DNA of 54,707 nt from a bacterium (GCA_014730255.1 WJIQ01000016.1:1-54707); one strand, 5' to 3'; counted from the first letter of the stretch, positions 18,055 through 27,175 are shown. The notes: generated by a model not told the origin, from the sequence alone. Numbers and translations are program-made.

Positions 18055-20154
18055 GTGACCCGGCGTCTGAGCATCGTCATCGTCCACTACAACACGCCCG
18101 GCGACCTCGGCCGCTGCCTCGAGTCGCTCGCGGCCCACGCCCCGTCATGCGACCACGAGATCGTCGTCATCGACAACGCCAGCACCGCGTCGGGGCTCGA
18201 CGAGCTGCAGGCCCGCTTCGCCGAGGTGCGCTGGGTGCGCAACACCGAGAACGTCGGATACGGCAAGGCCTGCAACCAGGGCATGGCGCTCGTGCCGGCC
18301 GACTTCCACCTGATCCTCAATCCGGACATCGTCGTCCTCGAGGGGGCCATCGATCGCCTCGTGGCGTTCGCCGCGGACACGCCGCGCGCCGGGATCATCG
18401 GCCCGCAGCTGTTGAACGAGGACGGCACGATCCAGGAGTCGTGCCGACGCTTCTACACCTTCTGGACGCTGCTGCTGAGGCGCACGATCCTCGGCAAGCT
18501 CCTGCCGAACAGCCGGACGATCCACCGCCACCTCATGCGCGACTTCGACCACCAGACCACCCGTACGGTGGACTGGGTCCTCGGCGGCTGCCTGCTCGTC
18601 CGCCGCGAGGCGCTCGCCCGCTGCGGGCCCATGGACGATCGCTTCTTCCTCTACTTCGAGGACGTCGACTGGTGCTACCGGATGTGGCAGTGCGGCTACG
18701 AGGTGGTCTACCTGCCCGACGCGCGTTTCGTGCACCGGCACCGGCGCGCGAGCGCCAAGGGTGCGTTCAGCCGCAGCTTCTGGCTGCACCTGACCAGCCT
18801 GATCTCGTTCTACGAGAAATGGAGCCTGGTGGTGTACGTGGCCAAGAAGTGGCGCCGACCGGTGGAGGTGGTGCTGCACTGGGCGCTGGACATGGCCCTG
18901 CTGGCGGTCGCCCTGCTCGGCGCGTACGGCGTGCGCTGGCTCGCCGGGCCGCTGTTCGACGACCAGCTGCTGCGCCTGTCCTGGTACGCGGGCTGGGCGG
19001 GATGGTCGGCCCTCATGGTCACCGTCGCCTTCACGCTCATGGGGCGCTATGGCCGCGCCTCGTTGCAGAGGGGGCTGATCTGGACCGCGCATCTGCGCCA
19101 GATGGGCATGGTCGCCCTGCTGCTGCTCGCCGGCTCGTACCTCGGGCGGGACGAGGTCGTCAGCCGGGCCGTACTGGTCGTGTTCCTGGGCCTGTACACC
19201 CTGCTCGCGGCCTGGGCGCTGCACTGGGCGCACGGCCTGCATCGACGCCTGACGCAGGGTTACTTCACGCTCGAGCGGACCCTGCTGGTGGGCGCCGAGT
19301 CGCAGCTCGCGCCGTGGCTCGCGTCCGGGCAGGACCTGCGCGAGGCCGGCGTCGACGTGGTCGGCTACCTCACCGACGATCCCCCCGATCCGGACCGGCC
19401 TGCGCTCGGCAGCGGGGAGGTGCCGTGGCTGGGCACGACCGATCGGCTGGCCGATCTCGTCGAGCGCCATCGCGTCTCGCAGATCGCGTTCTGGCAGCGG
19501 CCGGGGCCGGATGCGGACCTCTGGACCACCCTGGCCGCGCTGCGCGGTCAGAGGATCCGGCTACGCTGGATCCTGGACGAGGCCTGGCTGCTGTCGGTGG
19601 GCGCGCGGGCCGACCGCTTCGGCACCAGCCCCAGTGGCGTGCTGGACCCCGACGACGGCCTCGCCGTCCGGCATGGACTGCTGCGACCGGTGGAGATCCT
19701 GTTCGGCACGTTGCTGGTCGTGGCCTCGCTGATCGGATGGCCGTCCCGCCGCCGGCGCCGCCGGCGGGGGGAGCTACGCGCCGTCGAGGTCGACAGATCG
19801 GCGGGACGGCCGCATCATGAGACCCTGACGATCGAGACCGACCCGGATGGCTGGCCGCTGCCGATCTGGTCGCAGACCGACCTCGCGCGGTCCCTGGTCA
19901 CCGGGCGCGTCGGCCTGGTCGGCGCGCCGCTCCGGCCGGACGCGGCGCTCGCCGACCCGGCCAGGCTCCTGACCGAACTCGATACCCTGCGCCCCGGGCT
20001 GACCGGCGCGTGGGCGCGATCGGACGACGCGCCGGCCACCGGTGGCTCGGCATGGCGGACGTTCTTCCTGAACCCCGGAGGATGGGGGCGACGCCCGTCG
20101 TCCTCGGGAACCACGGCTCCTCGCGCGAGCGGGGAGGAGGTGCAACGATCATGA
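18055..20154 (+). CDS. GT2 domain fused to TM / Rossmann / degenerate polyprenyl-phosphate phosphoglycosyltransferase-like C-terminus
   Basis: N-term LSIVIVHYNTPGDLGRCLESL...IVVIDNASTAS...LILNPDIVVLEG...FFLYFEDVDWCYRM; C-term TMs, LLVGAESQLAPWLASGQDL..DVVGYL (CoA-binding-like), then GLVGAPLRPDAA...LRPGLTGAWAR resembling SLVGPRP...PGITGLWQ. Confidence 0.75.
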   Translation: MTRRLSIVIVHYNTPGDLGRCLESLAAHAPSCDHEIVVIDNASTASGLDELQARFAEVRWVRNTENVGYGKACNQGMALVPADFHLILNPDIVVLEGAIDRLVAFAADTPRAGIIGPQLLNEDGTIQESCRRFYTFWTLLLRRTILGKLLPNSRTIHRHLMRDFDHQTTRTVDWVLGGCLLVRREALARCGPMDDRFFLYFEDVDWCYRMWQCGYEVVYLPDARFVHRHRRASAKGAFSRSFWLHLTSLISFYEKWSLVVYVAKKWRRPVEVVLHWALDMALLAVALLGAYGVRWLAGPLFDDQLLRLSWYAGWAGWSALMVTVAFTLMGRYGRASLQRGLIWTAHLRQMGMVALLLLAGSYLGRDEVVSRAVLVVFLGLYTLLAAWALHWAHGLHRRLTQGYFTLERTLLVGAESQLAPWLASGQDLREAGVDVVGYLTDDPPDPDRPALGSGEVPWLGTTDRLADLVERHRVSQIAFWQRPGPDADLWTTLAALRGQRIRLRWILDEAWLLSVGARADRFGTSPSGVLDPDDGLAVRHGLLRPVEILFGTLLVVASLIGWPSRRRRRRRGELRAVEVDRSAGRPHHETLTIETDPDGWPLPIWSQTDLARSLVTGRVGLVGAPLRPDAALADPARLLTELDTLRPGLTGAWARSDDAPATGGSAWRTFFLNPGGWGRRPSSSGTTAPRASGEEVQRS

Positions 20155-22586
20155 AGACCTCGATCAACCTACCGCGCCTGATCATGATCTGGTGCCTGCT
20201 CTGGACCGCCGGTGCGATGGCGCAGGAGCCGGTCTTCCGTCCGATCCTCACCGGTCACCGGATCGTGTCCGCCATCGAGGTGGATGGGCTGGTCTACGCC
20301 GGGATGGCCAAGGGCGGCGTGCTGGAGTGGGATCCGGACGCGCGCGAGCTGCGCCGGCACCTGGACCGCGCCGACGGTCTGAGCGGTCACTTCGTCAACG
20401 ACATGACCTGGTCGGGCAGCCGCCTGCTCGTCGCCTATGACGACGGGGGCATCACCGCGATCAGCAACCCGGGCAGCGGGCAGGAGTTCTTCCAGCTCTA
20501 TCGCGACGGCCTCGCCTCGCTCACGGTCACCTGCGTGACGGGCCAGCAGATCGGCGGCTCCGAGCGCATCTACTACGGGACCGACGGCAACGGCATCGGT
20601 GTGATCGACGGCGGTCGCGAGGGGGCCTACTTTTCGACGCTCGAGGGCCTGATCGACGACACGGTCGACGCGATCGCCCTCTCGGGCGACCTGTTGCTGG
20701 TGGCCACGCCCACCGGCGTGTCCCGGTTCGTGGACAACGCCTTCACCAACTACGAGTACGCCGACACGGGTTGGCCGGTGATCAACCGACTGGTCACCGC
20801 CGGCGACGGGGCGATCTGGGCGGCGACCCAGGGCGGCATCAAGCGCTGGGACGACGAAGGCCGCACATGGGTCGACGTCTTCGGCACCGTGCCGTTCGTG
20901 GACCTCGCCGCCGACGGCGACGCGATGATCGCCCTGACGCGGTTCGGCGACGTCGTGAGGCTGATCGGCGGGTCCGCTCCTGCGATCACGGTGCCGGCCG
21001 ATCCCGACGGCGAGGATCTCGAGATCACCTCGGTGTTCCCGGTCGATGGCGAGATCTGGGTCGCGGGCGAGATCACGAGCCTGGCCCTGGGCCCCGGCTC
21101 GCGCGCGTCGCGCTCGTGGCTCGCGCCCACGGGCGATGCCGCGCAGGCGCCGTACGAGGTCGCCACGTGCCACCTCGGCGTCGGCGGTGGCTTCGACGGG
21201 GTGGCCATCGACGATCGCGGTCGCGCGTGGGTCGGTGACCGTGAGGGCGACGGCGTGACCGGCTACGATGGGACCACCTGGTACAACGTCGATCGCGAGG
21301 GAAGCGAGGAGAACGGTTTCAACGGCCTCTACAACTTCTCGGGCAGCATCCTCACCATGACCTCGAGCGGGGACGACCTCTGGATCTATCAGTACACCGT
21401 CGGGGCGCTGCGCTTCCGGCCCGCGGCCGCGCCCGGGGGCGAGGAGAGCTGGGAGCGGATCAACCGCGGCACGACCGCCATGCGGACCGACGGGGCGATC
21501 ACCATGGCGACGCACCCGGACGGCGCGATCCTCTTCGGCTCGGATGCGGCCCAGTGGTGGGACGGTGCGGCCGAGAACTCCCAGTTCGGTGTCGACATCC
21601 TCTTCGACCCGGAGGCGCCGTTCGACGATGCGTCGTGGCATCACGTCTCGATCGACGATCTCGATGGCAACCTGGTCCGCGCGATGGCCTTCGAGCGCCG
21701 GGACGTCGTCTGGTTCGCGGTGCAGAACACCGGGCTGAAGCGCTGGGACATCAACGGCCTGGGCTCCGGCCCGGACGACCCGCTGACCTGGGACGATCCG
21801 AGCGACGACCACTGGTCGCCCGCCCTGATGTCGGTCTCGCCGAGCACGGTCACCTTCGAGACGGTCAACACGCTGGCCGCCGATGCGGCCGGCACCATCT
21901 GGGTCGGAGGCTCCGGACTCGTGCGCTTCGAGTACGCGCCCGAGTTCGGCCTGGCCACCCTGCGCGGCGAGTGGTCGCAGAAGGACCAGACCCTCGAGCC
22001 CGGTCTGCTGGGGCAGCTGGTGCGCGGCCTGGAGTTCGATCGCAACGGCGATCTCTGGATCCTGACCGATGGCGGCCTGGACCGCTTCCGCATCACGGAC
22101 GACGCGGTGACCGTCGACTCGTACACCGACCTGGTGACCTTCGGCGGCCTGGACCAGCGCTTCTACTCCGCGAGCGCCATCGCCCCCCTTCCGGGCGGCT
22201 CTTACCGCGATCTGACCATCTCGGCCGACGGTGCGCGCCTGGCCTTGACCAGCGATCTCGGCGCTGTCATGGTGGACGTGCCCGCGCGCGCGACGACGGG
22301 CGCCGAGGCCCTCGCGTCGCTGTACCTCTATCCCAACCCCTTCCCGGGTGACGGGGCGGCGCGGGTGGGCATCGGTGGCCTGGAGGTCGACGAGGCGAAT
22401 CCGGCGCGGGTCGAGGTCCTCAACCTCGTCGGGCAGATCGTCTACCGCGACGACCGCGTCACCGACCCCTCGGGTTTCTGGGACGGACGCAACCGGCTGG
22501 GCGAGCGCGTGGCGTCGGGGATGTACGTGGTGAAGATCTCCCAGGACGACGCCGTGCGGGTGGTGCCGCTGGCCGTGGCGTTCTAG
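20151..22586 (+). CDS. Secreted beta-propeller protein (two-component-regulator-propeller-like) with C-terminal FlgD-Ig / T9SS-type sorting-like domain
   Basis: Signal peptide MKTSINLPRLIMIWCLLWTAGAMAQ; repeated W-containing propeller blades; C-term LYLYPNPFPGDGAARVGI...VEVLNLVGQIVYRD...GFWDGRNRLGERVASGMYVVKI. Confidence 0.75.
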   Translation: MKTSINLPRLIMIWCLLWTAGAMAQEPVFRPILTGHRIVSAIEVDGLVYAGMAKGGVLEWDPDARELRRHLDRADGLSGHFVNDMTWSGSRLLVAYDDGGITAISNPGSGQEFFQLYRDGLASLTVTCVTGQQIGGSERIYYGTDGNGIGVIDGGREGAYFSTLEGLIDDTVDAIALSGDLLLVATPTGVSRFVDNAFTNYEYADTGWPVINRLVTAGDGAIWAATQGGIKRWDDEGRTWVDVFGTVPFVDLAADGDAMIALTRFGDVVRLIGGSAPAITVPADPDGEDLEITSVFPVDGEIWVAGEITSLALGPGSRASRSWLAPTGDAAQAPYEVATCHLGVGGGFDGVAIDDRGRAWVGDREGDGVTGYDGTTWYNVDREGSEENGFNGLYNFSGSILTMTSSGDDLWIYQYTVGALRFRPAAAPGGEESWERINRGTTAMRTDGAITMATHPDGAILFGSDAAQWWDGAAENSQFGVDILFDPEAPFDDASWHHVSIDDLDGNLVRAMAFERRDVVWFAVQNTGLKRWDINGLGSGPDDPLTWDDPSDDHWSPALMSVSPSTVTFETVNTLAADAAGTIWVGGSGLVRFEYAPEFGLATLRGEWSQKDQTLEPGLLGQLVRGLEFDRNGDLWILTDGGLDRFRITDDAVTVDSYTDLVTFGGLDQRFYSASAIAPLPGGSYRDLTISADGARLALTSDLGAVMVDVPARATTGAEALASLYLYPNPFPGDGAARVGIGGLEVDEANPARVEVLNLVGQIVYRDDRVTDPSGFWDGRNRLGERVASGMYVVKISQDDAVRVVPLAVAF

Positions 22587-22617
22587 GGCGACGAGTTTCT
22601 CGAGGGAGGACGAGGCC

Positions 22618-24081
22618 GTGGCCGGATCGGCGGAGGAACCCAGGACCCGGATGCTCATCGTCGGTGCCGGCGAGGCGGGTCAGATGCTGGCGCGCCAGAT
22701 GCGCGGTGATCCGGGGCTCGGACTCGAGCCCGTCGGCTTCGTCGACGATGATCCGTCGCTGATCGGCACCGACGTGCTCGGACTGCCGGTGGCCGGCAAG
22801 ATCCAGGAACTGGTCGAGGCCGCCGATCGGCTGGCGGCGCAGGAGATCCTGATCGCGATCCCGTCGGCGCGCGGTTCGCTGATCCGCCGGCTGGTCCTGC
22901 TCTGCAAGCGGGCGGGCCTGCCGTTCCGCATCGCCCCGGGCCTGCGGGCGATCATCGACGGCGACGTGAGCTTCAAGCAGGTCCGGCCCGTCGCCCCGGA
23001 GGATCTGCTGGGGCGCGAATCGGTGCGGTTCCGGGCAGAGTCGGCCCGCTCGGTTGTGGCCGGCCGATCGGTGCTCGTCACCGGCGCGGGCGGTTCGATC
23101 GGCGGCGAGCTCTGCCGGCAGCTCGCCGCGCTCGGTGCGGCGGAGATGCTGCTGCTGGGCCGCGGCGAGAACAGCCTGTTCCAGATCATGGGCGAGCTGG
23201 ATGCCCTGAACACCGGCACACGTCTGGTGCCGATCGTAGCCGACATCCGGGACGTCGACCGTCTGGCCGTGCTCGCGAGTCGTCACCGGCCGGGGTTGAT
23301 CCTGCATGCCGCGGCGCACAAGCACGTCCCGCTCATGGAGGACAACCCCGAGGAGGCGATCGTCGTCAACGCGGGCGGGACCGCCAACCTCATCGAGTTC
23401 GCCCGGAGGGTCGAGGCCGAGCGCTTCGTCCTGATCAGCACGGACAAGGCGGCCGAACCGAGCAGCGTGATGGGTGCGAGCAAGAAGCTCGCCGAGCTGC
23501 TCGTCCGCCACGCGCAGGACGGGGCGGAGACCCGCTTCATGACCGTGCGCTTCGGCAACGTCCTCGGCAGCCGGGGTTCGGTCGTGCCGTTCTTCCTCGA
23601 CCGCATCGCCGCGGGCAAACCGCTGCCGGTGACCCACCCGGAGATGACCCGGTACTTCATGACCATCCGCGAGGCGGCCATGCTCGTGATCGAGGCGATG
23701 GTCCTCGGCGAGGCGGGCACGACGTACATCCTCGAGATGGGCGAGCCCGTGCCGATCCTCGAGCTCGCCCGCAACCTGCTCGTGCTCTGCGGATTCGATC
23801 CGGACGAGGGCGGCCCGGGCATCGAGATCGTCGGCATGCGGCCGGGCGAGAAGCTGCACGAGTCGTTGCTCGATCCGGGCGAGAAGCTCGAAGCGAGCGG
23901 TGCCGAGCTGATCCATCGCGCGCGATGCCGCGTCGGCGATCCGGCCGCGGCGGTGGCGGCCCTGCCGCGCCTGCTGGACCACGCCCGACGCGGTGATCGC
24001 CAGTCGCTGCGGCGCGACCTGGCCGACGTGCTCGACCGCCCCGGGCTGGCCGAGCCGTTGACGGCCCGGAGCCGGACGTGA
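22618..24081 (+). CDS. CapD/FlaA1-like polysaccharide biosynthesis nucleoside-diphosphate-sugar epimerase/dehydratase, lacking N-terminal TM helices
   Basis: RMLIVGAGEAGQMLARQM...VGFVDDDPSLIG...VLVTGAGGSIGGELCRQL...AAAHKHVPLMEDNPEEAIVVNAGGTANL...STDKAAEPSSVMGASKKLAE. Confidence 0.9.
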   Translation: MAGSAEEPRTRMLIVGAGEAGQMLARQMRGDPGLGLEPVGFVDDDPSLIGTDVLGLPVAGKIQELVEAADRLAAQEILIAIPSARGSLIRRLVLLCKRAGLPFRIAPGLRAIIDGDVSFKQVRPVAPEDLLGRESVRFRAESARSVVAGRSVLVTGAGGSIGGELCRQLAALGAAEMLLLGRGENSLFQIMGELDALNTGTRLVPIVADIRDVDRLAVLASRHRPGLILHAAAHKHVPLMEDNPEEAIVVNAGGTANLIEFARRVEAERFVLISTDKAAEPSSVMGASKKLAELLVRHAQDGAETRFMTVRFGNVLGSRGSVVPFFLDRIAAGKPLPVTHPEMTRYFMTIREAAMLVIEAMVLGEAGTTYILEMGEPVPILELARNLLVLCGFDPDEGGPGIEIVGMRPGEKLHESLLDPGEKLEASGAELIHRARCRVGDPAAAVAALPRLLDHARRGDRQSLRRDLADVLDRPGLAEPLTARSRT

Positions 24082-25118
24082 CCGGTGGCGACGCCGCCCA
24101 TGATCTGACCACCGCGATCGCCGACGCCCCGCCGCCCGGCTGGGACGACCTCTGGTCGCGCACGCCGGACGCCGAGTTCACGCAGACGTCCCTGTGGTCC
24201 GAGCTGGCCGCCCGCCACTTCCCGGCGGCCTTCGCCCGCTGGCACACCGTGCGCGCCGGCGACGACCTGCTGGGCGGCGCCGTGCTCCTGGGCCGGGCGC
24301 GACGGGGGCTCGTGCGGCTCGAGGGGCAGGTCGAGGGCACGGTCGGCGGTCCGCTGGTGCGGGGCGACCTCGGCCCGGCGCGGCGGGATGCAGTGGTCGG
24401 CCGGCTGCTGCGCTCGATCGCCGATGCGCTGGGCGGGCGGACGGGCCTGGTGGCGCTGACCGCGTCCGGCCACGACCGCGATCGCGTGGCCGCCCTCGCG
24501 CCGCCGCGCACCTGGCGTCGCGACGACTACGACTCGGCCATCGTCGATTGCCGCGGCGGGCTCGATCAGGTCGGGCGCGAGCTGTGGACCAACAACCGCC
24601 GCAACGAGCGCAACCGCGGGCTCAAGCGCGGCGCCACCCTGCACTCCGGCGCCGACGTCCAGGCGCTGACCGAGTGGTACCCGCTGTACGAGGCCAAGGC
24701 GGCGCAGTGGTCCCAGGCTCCAGTACCCCTCGCCTTCCTCGCGTCCCTGCTCGAAGCGGCGCCGGGGGCGACCTCGTTCGATCACGTCCGGCTCGACGGC
24801 GCCGTGGTCGCCGGGCACGTCGGCTTCGTCTCCCGTGGGCGCCTGGTGGCGTGGCAGGGGGCGGTCCGTCCCGACCTGGTCCGCACGCATTTCCCGACCA
24901 CCCTGCTCTACTGGCGCAACGTCATGACCGCCTGCGAGCGCGGCCTCGAGGCCGTCGACTTCGGCGGGTGCGTGGGGCGCGACACGCTCTGGGACTTCAA
25001 GCGCCGCTGCGGCGCCGTCGCCGAACCCCGCACGCAGTTGCTGGCCCGTTCGTGGTATGGCCGCGCGCACCGGCGGTTCGCCGGGTTGGTCCGCGGGTCG
25101 GCGGGGGTGGGCCCATGA
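24078..25118 (+). CDS. FemAB/GNAT-like acyltransferase family protein
   Basis: TPDAEFTQTSLWSELAARHFP...WTNNRRNERNRGLKRGATLHSGADVQALTEWYPLYEAKAAQW...FGGCVGRDTLWDFKRRCG. Confidence 0.65.
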   Translation: MTGGDAAHDLTTAIADAPPPGWDDLWSRTPDAEFTQTSLWSELAARHFPAAFARWHTVRAGDDLLGGAVLLGRARRGLVRLEGQVEGTVGGPLVRGDLGPARRDAVVGRLLRSIADALGGRTGLVALTASGHDRDRVAALAPPRTWRRDDYDSAIVDCRGGLDQVGRELWTNNRRNERNRGLKRGATLHSGADVQALTEWYPLYEAKAAQWSQAPVPLAFLASLLEAAPGATSFDHVRLDGAVVAGHVGFVSRGRLVAWQGAVRPDLVRTHFPTTLLYWRNVMTACERGLEAVDFGGCVGRDTLWDFKRRCGAVAEPRTQLLARSWYGRAHRRFAGLVRGSAGVGP

Positions 25119-26410
25119 AGCTCGCGCTGACCGGATCGCAGGTGCTGCTGTGGCGCGCGGCGCAGAAGGCGGCGGGGGTGGCCACGGCGATCGTGGTCAT
25201 GCAGGGGCTCGGTCCCGAGGGCAACGGACGCTACAGCCTGACCGTGACGATCATCACCGTGCTGGGCGCCGTGCTCAGCGCGGGGGTGGGGCTGGCCTCG
25301 GTGCCGCGATTGCGCGACGGCGAGGAGTCGCCGCGGCGCATCCTGCGCGCGCAGGGGGCCTGGCTGCTCGTGGTCGCCGGCGTCCTCGTGATCCTCGCGC
25401 TGCTCACGCGCGACTCCGCCCCCTGGGGCTGGCTCGAGGGGAGCCTGGGCTGGCACCCCGGATTGCTGGCGGCCGTGCCGCTGGCGGTGCTCGGGCTGGT
25501 CGCCTACGAGACGGCGAACTACGACCTGCTGGCGGCCGGTCGCGTGGTGGTCGGGACCGTGACGGCGTCGGGCCGCGCGCTGCTGCTGCTCGCGGCGATG
25601 GTGCTGCTGCTGCTCGTGTGGTCGCACGGGATCGTGGCCGCGGTGCTCGCGCTGGTGGGCGCGCATGCGCTGGCGGGGCTGGTCCTGGGGCGTCGCGCCT
25701 GGGTGACGGTCACGACGCGCCTGCCCGCCGACGGACGTGCGCGCACCCCGCTGCCGCGGCTCGCGGGGCGGCTCGTGCGTCACGGCTGGCTGGGGCAGCT
25801 GTCGGCCCTGATCTACCTGCTCCTGTTGCGGCTCGACCAGTTCCTGCTCGAGTCCTCGCTCGACGTGCGGGCGGTCGGCCTCTATGCGGCGGCGGCCTGG
25901 GCGGCCGAGCTCCTCTGGCTGGTCCCGGAGGCGCTCAATCCGCTGCTCGTGCACTCGTCGTCGAACCAGGCCGACCGGCACCGCGATCGGACCGCGGCGC
26001 GCGCGGTCCGCCTGGGTCTCGGGCTGACGGCGCTGGCGGCAATCCCCCTGGCGGTGGTCTGCGAGCCGCTGCTGGCGCTGGTCCGCGACGGCGAGTTCCA
26101 GGCGGCAGCGGCGCCGTTGCGCGTGCTGCTGCCGGGCATCGTCGCGTTCGCGCCGGGGGTGATCCTCGCCGGCGATTTCATCGGGCGGGGCAGGCCGGCG
26201 TGGAACACCCACGCCAGCGCGGTCACCGTCGTGGTGAACGTCGCGCTCTGCCTGCTCTGGATCCCCCGCTTCGGGATCATGGGGGCGGCCTGGGCCTCGA
26301 CGGTGGCCTACACGCTCGGCGCGGCGATCATGATGGTCCGGTTCCAGCGCCTGACCGGCACCCGCTGGGCCGACCTGCTGGTCCCGCGACCCTCGGACCT
26401 GCGCCGCTGA
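25115..26410 (+). CDS. Wzx-like polysaccharide flippase (MOP/MVF superfamily membrane protein)
   Basis: Polytopic; N-term QVLLWRAAQKAAGVATAIVVMQGLGPEGNGRYSLTVTIITVLGAVLSAGVGLA; C-term LLPGIVAFAPGVILAGDFIGRGRPAWNTHASAVTVVVNVALCLLWIPRFGIMGAAWASTVAY. Confidence 0.8.
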   Translation: MKLALTGSQVLLWRAAQKAAGVATAIVVMQGLGPEGNGRYSLTVTIITVLGAVLSAGVGLASVPRLRDGEESPRRILRAQGAWLLVVAGVLVILALLTRDSAPWGWLEGSLGWHPGLLAAVPLAVLGLVAYETANYDLLAAGRVVVGTVTASGRALLLLAAMVLLLLVWSHGIVAAVLALVGAHALAGLVLGRRAWVTVTTRLPADGRARTPLPRLAGRLVRHGWLGQLSALIYLLLLRLDQFLLESSLDVRAVGLYAAAAWAAELLWLVPEALNPLLVHSSSNQADRHRDRTAARAVRLGLGLTALAAIPLAVVCEPLLALVRDGEFQAAAAPLRVLLPGIVAFAPGVILAGDFIGRGRPAWNTHASAVTVVVNVALCLLWIPRFGIMGAAWASTVAYTLGAAIMMVRFQRLTGTRWADLLVPRPSDLRR

Positions 26411-26543
26411 GGCCGGCCGTCCTTCTTTTTTCTTCCCACCTTTCCCCACCAGCCGCCTCTTCTCGCCAGATCGGCCGTTAAAGCCCATTCAATGGGATTC
26501 AGGGGCGATTCTCGAAAATTCTCGTTTCCCTCGATAAACCCGC

Positions 26544-26572
26544 TTGACAGCGTTCATGGGGCCATCTATCCT
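26544..26572 (+). promoter_or_regulatory. Putative sigma70-type promoter of the dcw cluster (Pmra-like)
   Basis: TTGACA - 17 nt - TATCCT in an AT-richer intergenic segment. Confidence 0.75.
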
Positions 26573-26577
26573 GCGGG

Positions 26578-26617
26578 TGGATTGTGGTGGGTGTTTATGG
26601 GGGAATATGGTGAAAAC
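26578..26617 (+). promoter_or_regulatory. Putative MraZ operator: four TGG-led direct repeats with 10-bp period
   Basis: TGGATTGTGG TGGGTGTTTA TGGGGGAATA TGGTGAAAAC immediately downstream of the promoter and upstream of mraZ. Confidence 0.65.
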
Positions 26618-26644
26618 GAGGCGGGCCAGCAGGAGTCCCATGCG

Positions 26645-27124
26645 GTGAGCGACGACGCGACCACGAGCAGCAACCCCATGGAGCCGTTCTTCTTCGGCTC
26701 CTACGAACGTGCCCTGGACGACAAGGGGCGCTTCGCCGTGCCGTTCCGCTTCCGCCGCCAGGATCTGGCCAAGGAGGAGGAGCCTCCCCGCTTCGTGATC
26801 TTCGAGGACCCGGACGGGATCGTGAGCCTGTTGACCTTCGACCAGTACGTCCGCTCCATGCAGCAGATCATGGCGATGGACGCGGACGAGGAGCGCGACG
26901 AGTTCCTCCGCTGGATGGCCGACCACTCCCAGGAGGTCCCCATGGACAGCCAGGGGCGCGTCGCCATCCCCGCGGCGTATCTCGAGCGCATCGGGATCAG
27001 CAAGCGCGTGAAGGTCCGGGGCATGGTCAACCGGATGGAACTCGTTCGACCGACGGAAGCAGCGGAAGCGGAGCAGGCGGGCGCGGCGCCACCGCGCAAG
27101 TACTTCAAGCGTTTCTTCGAGTGA
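26645..27124 (+). CDS. mraZ: Transcriptional regulator MraZ
   Basis: FFGSYERALDDKGRFAVPFRFR...MDSQGRVAIPAAYLERIGISKRVKVRGMVNRMELV (two SpoVT-AbrB-like repeats). GTG 26645 has AGGAG 9 nt upstream; ATG 26597 or 26678 are alternatives. Confidence 0.88.
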   Translation: MSDDATTSSNPMEPFFFGSYERALDDKGRFAVPFRFRRQDLAKEEEPPRFVIFEDPDGIVSLLTFDQYVRSMQQIMAMDADEERDEFLRWMADHSQEVPMDSQGRVAIPAAYLERIGISKRVKVRGMVNRMELVRPTEAAEAEQAGAAPPRKYFKRFFE

Positions 27125-27175
27125 GCGAGGACACGCCGCCCACGGAGGGGCGGTGATCGCGGAATGGAGTCCACG

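Noticed and set aside
20169-22658. 829-aa minus-strand ORF antisense to the beta-propeller gene
   Set aside because: Shadow ORF: compositionally biased, no recognisable motif, and opposite a well-supported secreted protein.
26411-26460. Possible intrinsic terminator (ggccggcc ... cttcttttttcttccc) after the Wzx-like gene
   Set aside because: T-rich tract is present but no convincing stem directly upstream; not strong enough to call.
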